Shown piece by piece: positions 47,992-55,706 of a stretch of 64,000 bases of DNA. The number at the start of each line of letters is the position of its first letter. Position 1 is the stretch's first letter. Under the pieces are notes generated by a model. That model was not told the origin of the DNA and did not search any database. It saw only the letters and a list, made by a program, of their open reading frames with translations. The DNA is from Luteibacter yeojuensis (GTDB taxonomy: Bacteria > Pseudomonadota > Gammaproteobacteria > Xanthomonadales > Rhodanobacteraceae). The stretch covers positions 1,054,001 through 1,118,000 of the forward strand of contig NZ_JAAQTL010000001.1 in the NCBI RefSeq assembly GCF_011742875.1, read 5' to 3'. The position numbers were made by a program, and so were the translations under genes.

Positions 47992-49389
47992 TTACTTTTC
48001 GCGGCGCTTCGCGTTCCGGATCATGCGCTGGCGACGGCGCTGCTGCCCTTCCGTCAGCACGTTCTTGCGGCCGGCGAAGGGATTCTCGCCGTCGCGGAAA
48101 TCGATGCGGACCGGCGTGCCTTCCAGGCGGAAACGCTTCCGGAAGAAACCTTCGAGGTAGCGACGATACGCCGGGGCGATGTGCTTCGTACGGCTGCCGT
48201 GGATGACGATGGTGGGCGGATTCGAGCCACCCGGATGCGCATAGCGCAGCTTCGGCGCATGGCCTCGCACCAGAGGCGGCTGGTAGGCCTCGTAAGCTTT
48301 CTCGAGCGTGCGCGTGAGTTCGCTCGAGGTGAGCTCCTTCGTCGCCGCGGCGTGGGCGCGGATCACCGCCTTCATGAGTTCGCGCAGGCCCGAGCCGTGC
48401 AGCGCCGAGATGAAGACCGTCTTCGCCCACTCCGCGAACTGCAACCGGCGCTCGAGCGCCTTCTGCGTCTGCTCGCGCTGGTAGCTGTCCATGCCGTCCC
48501 ACTTGTTGACGGCGATGACCAGGGCGCGACCTTCCTCGATGGCGTGGCCGATGAGGGTGAGGTCCTGGTCGGCCAGGTTCTCCCGTGCATCGATCATCAC
48601 GATGGTGACCTGCGAGGCGGCGATGGATTGCAGCGTCTTGATGACGCTGAATTTCTCCACCGCCTCTTCCACGCGCGAGCGGCGCCGCACACCGGCGGTG
48701 TCGACCAGCGTGTAACGGCGGCCGTCACGCTCCAGCGGGACGCGGATCGGATCGCGGGTGGTGCCCGCCAGGTCCGACACGATGAGGCGATCTTCGCCCA
48801 GGAGCCGGTTGATGAGCGTGGACTTGCCGGCGTTCGGGCGGCCGACGATGGCCACGCGGATGCCCTGGTCCTCGAGGGCGGGATCGTCGTCCCGATCGTC
48901 CGGCAGGTACGGCAGCGCCTTCGCCACGAGCGTGTCGACGCCGCGGCTGTGCGCCGCCGATGCCGGCAGGGTCTCGGCGATGCCGAACGAGGCGAACTCG
49001 CCCAGCGCCACCGCCTCGTCGACGCCGTCGGTCTTGTTGACCACGACGATGATGGGCTTGCCGCTGCGGCGAAGCTCGGTGAGGATCGAGGCGTCGAGCG
49101 GCAGGATGCCCTCGCGCGCGTCGACTACGAAGACGAGCAGGTTCGCTTCCGCGATGGCGGCGCGGACCTGCTGGGCGGTGAGACCTTCGATACCTTCGTC
49201 GCTGCCGGACAGGCCGCCCGTGTCCACGACCACGAAGGGCCGGGGAGCGAGACGACAGACACCGTAGTGCCTGTCGCGGGTGACGCCGGGCATGTCGGCG
49301 ACAAGGGCGTCCCTGCTGCGCGTCAACGCGTTGAAGAGGGTCGACTTACCGACGTTGGGGCGGCCGACCAGGGCGACGACGGGCAACAT
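47992..49389 (-). CDS. der: Ribosome biogenesis GTPase Der
   Basis: 465 residues with two tandem GTPase domains, the hallmark of Der/EngA, needed for 50S subunit maturation. First G1 is GRPNVGKST (9-17), with DTGG and NKTD; second G1 is GRPNAGKST, with DTAG and NKWD. A KH-like C-terminal domain follows (FVSA-type region, then PPTIVIHG and a basic tail RRRQRMIRNAKRREK). ATG 49389 is 21 bases after the bamB stop, so the two are co-transcribed. Confidence 0.97.
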   Translation of the reverse strand: MLPVVALVGRPNVGKSTLFNALTRSRDALVADMPGVTRDRHYGVCRLAPRPFVVVDTGGLSGSDEGIEGLTAQQVRAAIAEANLLVFVVDAREGILPLDASILTELRRSGKPIIVVVNKTDGVDEAVALGEFASFGIAETLPASAAHSRGVDTLVAKALPYLPDDRDDDPALEDQGIRVAIVGRPNAGKSTLINRLLGEDRLIVSDLAGTTRDPIRVPLERDGRRYTLVDTAGVRRRSRVEEAVEKFSVIKTLQSIAASQVTIVMIDARENLADQDLTLIGHAIEEGRALVIAVNKWDGMDSYQREQTQKALERRLQFAEWAKTVFISALHGSGLRELMKAVIRAHAAATKELTSSELTRTLEKAYEAYQPPLVRGHAPKLRYAHPGGSNPPTIVIHGSRTKHIAPAYRRYLEGFFRKRFRLEGTPVRIDFRDGENPFAGRKNVLTEGQQRRRQRMIRNAKRREK

Positions 49390-49410
49390 GGGGGTACATC
49401 ATTCCTTGGA

Positions 49411-50610
49411 TCAGTTCGCCGGGATGCGGTAGGCGCCGATATGGCCCTCGACATCCTCGACGTAAACGGTGTCGCCCACCACGAGGGGTTGGGCACGAAT
49501 GGCTTTCTTGGACAGGCGCTCGCGAGCCACGATCTTGCCGTTGCTGCCGTCGAGCCAATGGATATGGCCGTCGAGGTCGCCGACCACGACGTAGTTGCCC
49601 TGCGCCGCCGGGCCGGTCGGCCAACGGTACTTCAGGGCGTCCTGCTTCCAGATGTTGGCGCCGCCCGACTTGTCGTAGGCGACCACCTGGCCCACGTCGT
49701 CCACGCCGAACACGGCATTGCCGCGCACGTCGAGCGAGGTGAACGTGGACAGGGCATGGTTCCACAGCGGGCGGCCGCTGGGGCCGTCGATCGCGGTGAG
49801 CTGGCCGTGATAGGCCGAGCCGTAGAGCGTGCTGCCGTCGAGCACGAGGGCGCCGTCGGCATCGGACAGGCGGTCGATCTCGGTGCGGCCTTCGCCGGTG
49901 GCGAGGGTCTGCTCCCAGAGCTTCTCGCCGTTGTCCAGGCGGAGGGCGACGAGCTTGCCGGCGTCGCTGCCAAAGAAGACCACGCCATTGGCGACGAGCA
50001 GGCGGCCGTTGCCGCGAAGGCTGAGCAGCGGCACCTGCGACTGGTCGTACACCCAGCGGCGCTCGCCGGTCTTGCCATCGATACCGTAGACGCGGCCGTC
50101 GTTGCAGCGGATGACCACGAGGTCGCCCACGATCACCGGGGCGGTGATGACTTCGGAGGACACCTCGGCCGCCCAGCGGCGCTCGCCATCCTTCGCGTTG
50201 ATGCCGTACAGGTGGCCGTCGAGCGTGCCGATGGCCACGAGGTCGCCGGAGGCGCCAGGGCCACCGGAGAAGCGCGCATCCTCGCGCTTGGAATCGCCCC
50301 AGCCGAACCAGCCATGCTGGCGCGTGCTCTTCGACCAGAGCTTCTTGCCCGTGGACGCGTCGAACGCGGCGATCTTGCCGTCGGTGCTGGCGGCGTAGAG
50401 CACGCCGTCGGACACCACCGGGCGCATGCGCACGCCCGACTCGGCGGCGCCGTCACCGATGCTGGACTTCCACACGCGATCGACCTTCAGCGTGGGCTCG
50501 AACTTCTTGTCGAGCGGGGTCGGCGGTTCGACGTTTTCCTTCTTGAACGAGTGGCAGCCGGCCAGAACGACCAGCGACGAAGTCAACGCGATTGCCCAGA
50601 AACGTTTCAT
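49411..50610 (-). CDS. bamB: Outer membrane protein assembly factor BamB
   Basis: 399-residue lipoprotein (signal to VVLAGC, lipidated Cys19) with an eight-bladed PQQ-type beta-propeller. Recurring blades include LYAASTDGKIAAFDASTGK, HLYGINAKDGE and VYGIDGKTGE. It is a periplasm-facing subunit of the BAM complex that inserts outer-membrane barrels. Its ATG overlaps the stop of the yfgM-type gene by four bases, and der follows. Confidence 0.95.
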   Translation of the reverse strand: MKRFWAIALTSSLVVLAGCHSFKKENVEPPTPLDKKFEPTLKVDRVWKSSIGDGAAESGVRMRPVVSDGVLYAASTDGKIAAFDASTGKKLWSKSTRQHGWFGWGDSKREDARFSGGPGASGDLVAIGTLDGHLYGINAKDGERRWAAEVSSEVITAPVIVGDLVVIRCNDGRVYGIDGKTGERRWVYDQSQVPLLSLRGNGRLLVANGVVFFGSDAGKLVALRLDNGEKLWEQTLATGEGRTEIDRLSDADGALVLDGSTLYGSAYHGQLTAIDGPSGRPLWNHALSTFTSLDVRGNAVFGVDDVGQVVAYDKSGGANIWKQDALKYRWPTGPAAQGNYVVVGDLDGHIHWLDGSNGKIVARERLSKKAIRAQPLVVGDTVYVEDVEGHIGAYRIPAN

Positions 50611-51257
50611 GCACCCTGCTTCCCGGCCACGGCCAGATCATCGAGTTTGGTTTGGACCACACCGCGTTGCGGTGCGCTGTCGCCCATGGCGGCGATGGCG
50701 GCCTGGTAGGCCTTGCGCGCATCGTCGGGACGACCCAGCTTGACCAGCGCGTCGCCGCGGAGTTCCTGCGAGAGCGCCACGAACGACTTGCCCTGCATGG
50801 CATCGAGGGCGGCGATCGCCTCCTGCGGCTTGCCTTGCGCGTACTTCAACTGGGCGTCGCGGAGTTCGACCAGCGCCTTCAACGAGGGGTCCTTGACGTG
50901 GGCCTTGGCCCAGTCGAGATCGCCCTGCGCCTTGTCGAACTGCCCGGCCATGACGTTGCGCTGCGCCCGTTCGCCAGCCGCGAACACGGACCAGGCGGTG
51001 TCCGAGTAGTCCTTCAGGAGGGTTTCGGTACGCATGTCGATCTCGTTGCCGCGGCTCTGCGCGACGGCGAGCTGCAACGCCGAGTACTCCGAGGCGGCGG
51101 CCTGCTCGTGGTTCGCGCGGTGCGACTTCCACTGCTGCCAGCCGAAGATCATCGCCAGGCCCAGGCCGATGCCCACGGCGATGGACACGCCATTCTTGCG
51201 CAGCCACTGCTGGACGCGTTCGCCCTGTTCGTAATCGTCGTATACGTCGAATGCCAT
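50607..51257 (-). CDS. YfgM-type tetratricopeptide membrane protein
   Basis: 216 residues: a short cytoplasmic N-terminus (MAFDVYDDYEQGERVQQWLR), one membrane helix (about 24-41), and a periplasmic TPR-like domain (the DUF2133/YfgM family) with repeated helices such as AQGDLDWAKAHV and DDARKAYQAAIAAMG. YfgM works with PpiD as an ancillary factor of the Sec translocon. It is coupled to bamB by an ATGA overlap. The frame extends upstream, but the family N-terminus begins at ATG 51257. Confidence 0.9.
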   Translation of the reverse strand: MAFDVYDDYEQGERVQQWLRKNGVSIAVGIGLGLAMIFGWQQWKSHRANHEQAAASEYSALQLAVAQSRGNEIDMRTETLLKDYSDTAWSVFAAGERAQRNVMAGQFDKAQGDLDWAKAHVKDPSLKALVELRDAQLKYAQGKPQEAIAALDAMQGKSFVALSQELRGDALVKLGRPDDARKAYQAAIAAMGDSAPQRGVVQTKLDDLAVAGKQGA

Positions 51258-51408
51258 GCAATCACCCACTGCGCTCCGCGCAGCAAACCGAGGGAGGGAA
51301 CGAGCCCGCGCCGGCCATCGGTGACGGCGGCACGGATCAATAGGCAAGGATACCCGAAAAGCACGGGCGGGCGGCGCCGCGCGCCATGCGCGCGGCGTGC
51401 CGAAGGGA

Positions 51409-52473
51409 TCAGAAAGCGACCGGAGAGGCCTTGCCGTCGCGAACGTCGACGCGGAAACGGGCCACGTTGGCGCGGCGGAAGGTGTCGAGCTGCACCGGCT
51501 GGCCGTCGATGGACACCTGGGCGCCATTGGCGTTACCGATGCGCACGTCGAGCGGGGAATCGCTGCGGTACGACTTCTGCGTGCCGGCCGGCAGGATGCC
51601 GTACTCCAGGCGCGAACCGTCGGCGGCCGTGACCTCGACCCAGCTGGCGGACGGCAGGTTCAGCGTGAGGCTGTGGCCTCCCTGCTGTGCCGAGACGGCC
51701 TCGGGCGCCGGCGCGGCGGACGCCAGCGGGGCCTTGTTCGCCGTCGCGTGGTCCAGCGGGGGGAACATGGCCATCGAGGCGAGGAGCGGCTGCTGGTCCT
51801 CGGCACGTGGTTCGGCGGGCGCCGAGGCCGGCTTCCGCTCGGTGGCGGCGGCCACGCTGGCGGCGCTCGACGAGGACGCCGCGGGGGCGTCCTGCTGTGC
51901 CACCGGGGTGGCGTCGAGCGGCGACAGGCGCGCCATGTCGCGGTCGAGCGTGCCGCGCACGCCCAGCCACACCATCGGCACCACGATCACCGCCGTCAGC
52001 ACCACGTAGGTGGCTGCGGTGAGGTAGCGCTCGAACAGATAACGCGAATGGGACACCCCGCCGGTGACGACGAGTTCCGGCTGTCGTGGCGTGTGACGGG
52101 CGAGCTCGGCCTGGATGGCCTCCTCGTCCACGCCCACGTGGCGCCCGTACTTGGTGAGGTAACCGGCCAGATAGACCTGGTAATCGATGCCGCCATACTC
52201 CCCGGCCTCGAGCTGGCGCAGGAGGCGGGTGGGCAGACGCAGTGTCTGGCCGCAGGCCTCGATGCTGTAGCCGCGGGCCTCGCGGGCGGCGCGCAGACGG
52301 GCACCGAAACCGGCGGTGGCCGCGGCGTGGTCGATCAGCACCCGGCCCTCGTCGGCAGGGACGTCGAGTTGGGGATCCATGGCGTGTTCCCTGTCAGCGT
52401 TCGGCTCGAGCCCGGCGAACACGTCCTGTTCGCGTCCGTCCCGACCGGAAGAATTCGAAGATACTGTGGTCAT
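51409..52473 (-). CDS. rodZ: RodZ-like cell-shape protein (HTH, TM, DUF4115)
   Basis: 354 residues: disordered N-terminal lead (to about 50), a Cro-like HTH (about 55-115: FGARLRAAREARGYSIEACG), a membrane helix (about 152-172), an Ala/Pro-rich linker and a C-terminal DUF4115 domain (about 265-350: SLTLNLPSASWVEVTAADG). RodZ couples MreB to the periplasmic elongasome. The start ATG 52473 overlaps the pilW stop (ATGA). A gap of 151 bp without a gene separates it from yfgM. In E. coli ispG and hisS lie at this place; here they are absent. Confidence 0.88.
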   Translation of the reverse strand: MTTVSSNSSGRDGREQDVFAGLEPNADREHAMDPQLDVPADEGRVLIDHAAATAGFGARLRAAREARGYSIEACGQTLRLPTRLLRQLEAGEYGGIDYQVYLAGYLTKYGRHVGVDEEAIQAELARHTPRQPELVVTGGVSHSRYLFERYLTAATYVVLTAVIVVPMVWLGVRGTLDRDMARLSPLDATPVAQQDAPAASSSSAASVAAATERKPASAPAEPRAEDQQPLLASMAMFPPLDHATANKAPLASAAPAPEAVSAQQGGHSLTLNLPSASWVEVTAADGSRLEYGILPAGTQKSYRSDSPLDVRIGNANGAQVSIDGQPVQLDTFRRANVARFRVDVRDGKASPVAF

Positions 52474-53240
52474 TGACGTGCGGTGGCATCGAGAGCATGC
52501 GCGGGATCCGAATCCGGGAACCTTTCGCGCAGGCGTTTGGCGTAGTCCTGGGCACCCTCCCCGTTGCCCAGACGGAGCTCGATATCGTGACCGAGCTTCA
52601 ACGATTCCGGGCTCGGCGCCCCCAGCGCCTCGTAGCGTTGCAGGAAGGCACGCGCCCGGAATGCATCGTTCTTAAGGTACAACACGTGCGCCATCTGATA
52701 CAGGGCGTCCGCGTTATTGGGATTACGGTCGATCGCCTTCCGGAAATAGGCCTCCGCGGCGTCGTAATCCTGCGACTGCAGCTGGCAGGTACCGGCATTG
52801 GTCATGGCCAGGCTGGGCGTTTCGTAGAAAGGGTCGGCGAGCGCACGGTCGAAATAGGGCTTCGCCTCGGCCGCACGATGTTCCTTGCACAGGAATACGG
52901 CGAGGTTGTTGTTGACCGAGCCCTTCTTGGGGTCGAGCTCCACGGCCTTCCGGTAGTGCAGCTCGGCGTTGGCCGGGTCGTTGATCTGCTCGTAGAGCAC
53001 CGCGATCACGGTGTGCGCGGGCACGTATTTCGGGTCGAACTGCAGGGCTTTCTGGAGCTTTTCCATGGCGCCCTTGAGGTCGCCGTTCTGCATGTAGCGC
53101 TGGCCCAGTTCGGTATGGACCTCGGCCCCCTTGGCACGATCGTCGGCGGCCGACGTGGGCCGAAGCCCCGAGCCGTCCCCCACGCAGCCGGCACACGCCA
53201 AGGCGAGCACCGCCACCAACCCCCACCGCTCAAGCCGCAT
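52470..53240 (-). CDS. pilW: Type IV pilus biogenesis/stability lipoprotein PilW (PilF)
   Basis: 256 residues. An exported lipoprotein-type N-terminus (LACAGC, Cys19 or Cys16) precedes about six TPR units, for example [35 protein letters not shown] and [13 protein letters not shown]. PilF/PilW is the pilotin needed for secretin assembly in type IV pili. It is embedded between rlmN (11-bp overlap) and rodZ (4-bp overlap), as in other Xanthomonadales and Pseudomonas. Confidence 0.9.
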   Translation of the reverse strand: MRLERWGLVAVLALACAGCVGDGSGLRPTSAADDRAKGAEVHTELGQRYMQNGDLKGAMEKLQKALQFDPKYVPAHTVIAVLYEQINDPANAELHYRKAVELDPKKGSVNNNLAVFLCKEHRAAEAKPYFDRALADPFYETPSLAMTNAGTCQLQSQDYDAAEAYFRKAIDRNPNNADALYQMAHVLYLKNDAFRARAFLQRYEALGAPSPESLKLGHDIELRLGNGEGAQDYAKRLRERFPDSDPAHALDATARQ

Positions 53241-54354
53241 TCACCACTCCCTCTCCGAGTTTCTTGCGGAATTCCGCCTGACGGCGGGTGCGATCCACGA
53301 CCTGCCCCTTCAACTGCCCGCACGCGGCGTCGATGTCGTCGCCACGGGTACGGCGCAGCATCGTGAGCACGCCGGCATTGAGCAGCTGGGTCTGGAACGC
53401 ACGGATCTCGTCCTGCCCCGAGCGCTCGAAACGCGTACCGGGGAACGGATTGAACGGGATCAGGTTGACCTTGTTCGCCCCGGGCAGGCGGCGCATGAAC
53501 TTGATGAGCTGGCGCGCGTGCTCGGGCTGGTCGTTCACGCCCTTCATGAGCGTGTATTCGAAGGTGATCGACGTGCGCGGCGCGCGCTGGATGTAGCGCT
53601 CGCAGGCAGCCATCAGCTCGGCCAGCGGGTAGCGCTTGTTCAGCGGCACCAGCTCGGTACGCAACTCGTCGTTGGCCGCATGCAGCGACACCGCGAGCGA
53701 CACGTCGCTCTCGGCCGACAGGCGGTCGATCATCGGCACCAGGCCGGCCGTGGACAGGGTGACGCGCTTGCTGGCCAGGCCGAAGCCCAGGTCGTCGCGC
53801 ATCAGGCTCATGGCCTTGACCACGTTGTCGAAGTTCAGCAGCGGCTCGCCCATGCCCATCATCACCACGTTGGTGATGCGGCGCTGCTGGTGAGGCACGT
53901 TGCCGAGGTGTTTGGCCGCGACCCAGACCTGGCCGATGATCTCGGCTGTCGAAAGGTTGCGGGAGAAGCCCTGCGTGGCCGTGGAGCAGAACTGGCAGTT
54001 CAGGGCGCAGCCGACCTGTGAGGACACGCAGAGCGTGCCGCGGGTCGGCTCCGGGATGTACACCGTCTCGATGGCGTTGCCGCCATCCATGCCCAGCAGC
54101 CACTTGTGGGTACCGTCGACCGCGCCCTTCTCGAAAACGGTTTTCGGCGGCCCCACGTAGCAGCTGGCACTGAGTTTCTCGCGCAACGCCTTGCCGACAT
54201 CGGTCATCTTCTCGAAATCGCTTTCGAGACGGTGGTAGATCCACTTCATGACCTGCTCGGCACGATACGGCTTCTCGCCGAGCTGGGCGAAGAAATCGCG
54301 CAGCCCCTGGCGATCGAAGTCGAGCAGGTTGACCTTTTCGGCAGGCGTGTTCAC
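53230..54354 (-). CDS. rlmN: Dual-specificity 23S rRNA/tRNA adenine-C2 methyltransferase RlmN
   Basis: 374-residue radical-SAM methylase of A2503 in 23S rRNA and A37 in some tRNAs. The cluster motif CALNCQFC gives Cys116, Cys120 and Cys123. [24 protein letters not shown] and [12 protein letters not shown] are RlmN signatures, and the second active-site Cys lies in the C-terminal [12 protein letters not shown] 54354 follows the ndk stop by eight bases. Confidence 0.97.
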   Translation of the reverse strand: MNTPAEKVNLLDFDRQGLRDFFAQLGEKPYRAEQVMKWIYHRLESDFEKMTDVGKALREKLSASCYVGPPKTVFEKGAVDGTHKWLLGMDGGNAIETVYIPEPTRGTLCVSSQVGCALNCQFCSTATQGFSRNLSTAEIIGQVWVAAKHLGNVPHQQRRITNVVMMGMGEPLLNFDNVVKAMSLMRDDLGFGLASKRVTLSTAGLVPMIDRLSAESDVSLAVSLHAANDELRTELVPLNKRYPLAELMAACERYIQRAPRTSITFEYTLMKGVNDQPEHARQLIKFMRRLPGANKVNLIPFNPFPGTRFERSGQDEIRAFQTQLLNAGVLTMLRRTRGDDIDAACGQLKGQVVDRTRRQAEFRKKLGEGVVNAA

Positions 54355-54362
54355 GGCATGAC

Positions 54363-54788
54363 TCAGTGCGAGACGACTTCCGTCGTGCGGAAGAAATAGG
54401 CGATCTCGACGGCGGCGGTCTCGGCGGCATCGGAGCCGTGGACGGCATTGGCGTCGATCGATTCGGCGAAGTCGGCGCGGATCGTGCCCGCAGCGGCTTC
54501 CTTCGGGTTGGTGGCACCCATGAGGTCGCGGTTCTTGAGGATGGCGCCCTCGCCTTCCAGCACCTGGATCATGACCGGGCCGGAGACCATGAAGTCGACC
54601 AGCGCCTTGAAGAACGGACGCTCCTTGTGCACGGCATAGAAGCCTTCGGCTTCGGCGCGGCTCAGCTGCGCCATGCGCGCGGCCACGACCTTGAGGCCGG
54701 CCTTCTCGAAGCGGGCAAGGATTTCACCGACGACGTTCTTCTTCACGGCGTCCGGCTTGATGATCGAAAGGGTGCGCTCCAGCGCCAT
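54363..54788 (-). CDS. ndk: Nucleoside diphosphate kinase
   Basis: 141 residues; transfers the gamma-phosphate between nucleoside triphosphates and diphosphates through His117 in NAVHGSDA. It starts [15 protein letters not shown] and contains [13 protein letters not shown], as all Ndk proteins do. It heads the ndk-rlmN-pilW-rodZ run. A TAGAAT (54917-54912, minus strand) could be its -10, with no clear -35. Confidence 0.97.
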   Translation of the reverse strand: MALERTLSIIKPDAVKKNVVGEILARFEKAGLKVVAARMAQLSRAEAEGFYAVHKERPFFKALVDFMVSGPVMIQVLEGEGAILKNRDLMGATNPKEAAAGTIRADFAESIDANAVHGSDAAETAAVEIAYFFRTTEVVSH

Positions 54789-54958
54789 ACGGTTGCTCCG
54801 GGAAAGTGTGAGACGGGAAAGGTGTGCCAGGACCCCCTACGGGCCCCCTGGATGGGAGTTTACGGCTAAAGCCGTCCGGAATGACTGACTTAGCACACGA
54901 AATCTTGACAGATTCTAGCTCAAGCGCAAGCCGGCTGCAGGCGGGGGCGGTTCGCGGA

Positions 54959-54988
54959 TTGACCCGCACGGCCCGGCAGGCGTACTCT
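54959..54988 (+). promoter_or_regulatory. Promoter of the PsrA-like/fad operon
   Basis: TTGACC (54959-54964) and TACTCT (54983-54988) form a -35/-10 pair with 18 bases between. The start would fall near 54994, inside the adjacent palindrome, so binding there should block RNA polymerase. Confidence 0.5.
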
Positions 54989-55003
54989 CAAACGTACGTT
55001 TGA
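54988..55003. promoter_or_regulatory. PsrA-type operator palindrome
   Basis: TCAAACGTACGTTTGA is a perfect 16-base palindrome. It fits the published PsrA operator pattern (G/C)AAAC-N(2-4)-GTTT(G/C) as CAAAC-GTAC-GTTTG. It covers the probable transcription start of the TetR-type gene and lies 33 bases before its ATG. Confidence 0.8.
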
Positions 55004-55035
55004 TTCAAACCCTTCCGACTGCCGAGTCCGCCGAT

Positions 55036-55704
55036 ATGACGAGCGCACCCTACGCCTCCCGCGAACGCAGTACGAAAGAACGGATCCTCGGCGCCGCCGA
55101 GGCTCTTTTCGCCACGCACGGTTTCGCCGGCGCCTCGCTCCGCCAGGTCACGGCGGCCGCCAAGGTCAACCTCGCCGCGGTGAACTACCACTTCGGCTCG
55201 AAGGACAAGCTCATCGAGGAGGTGTTCCGCCGCCGCCTCGACGAACTCAACAGCCGCCGCCTCGCCGCCTTGGGAAAAATCGCAGGCCAGGACGAAACCC
55301 GGCTCGAGGACGTCCTCGACGCCTATATCCGCCCTGCCCTGGACCTGTCGCGCACCGATGGCGGAGGCGCCGCCTTCGTCCGCGTCCTGGCCCGGGCCTA
55401 TGCCGAGCACAACGAAACCCTGCGCCGCTTCCTGTCCGACAATTACGGCCATGTGCTGCGCCAGTTCGCCGCCGAATTCGGCCGGCTGCTGCCGGGCCTG
55501 GCGAAGGAAGAGATCTACTGGCGCCTGGACATCGTCACCGGCGCCCTGACTTATGCCATGGCCGACTTCGGCATCATCCAGCGCAAGAGCGACGTCGCCG
55601 AGCGCGACCACCGCGAAGCCGCCGCCGATCACCTCATCAGCTTCGCGGCCGCCGGCCTGCGCAACCCTTCCGTTTCCAACTCCACCTTGAGCCATCGGAG
55701 ATAA
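55036..55704 (+). CDS. TetR-family fatty-acid regulator (PsrA-like)
   Basis: 222 residues. The TetR HTH (about 15-60) reads RILGAAEALFATHGFAGAS, then VNLAAVNYHFGSKDKLIEEVF. The C-terminal ligand domain has the length and pattern of PsrA (DNYGHVLRQFAAEFGRLLPGL). PsrA represses beta-oxidation genes and is released by long-chain fatty acyl ligands. Two bases separate its stop from the multifunctional beta-oxidation gene, and a perfect PsrA-type palindrome lies in its promoter, so autorepression of the whole operon is well supported. ATG 55036 is preferred over TTG 55000, which lies within the operator. Confidence 0.83.
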   Translation: MTSAPYASRERSTKERILGAAEALFATHGFAGASLRQVTAAAKVNLAAVNYHFGSKDKLIEEVFRRRLDELNSRRLAALGKIAGQDETRLEDVLDAYIRPALDLSRTDGGGAAFVRVLARAYAEHNETLRRFLSDNYGHVLRQFAAEFGRLLPGLAKEEIYWRLDIVTGALTYAMADFGIIQRKSDVAERDHREAAADHLISFAAAGLRNPSVSNSTLSHRR

Positions 55705-55706
55705 CC

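Noticed and set aside
47686..50709. 1007-codon plus-strand frame over der and bamB
   Set aside because: Opposite two unmistakable housekeeping genes; no domain or ribosome site.
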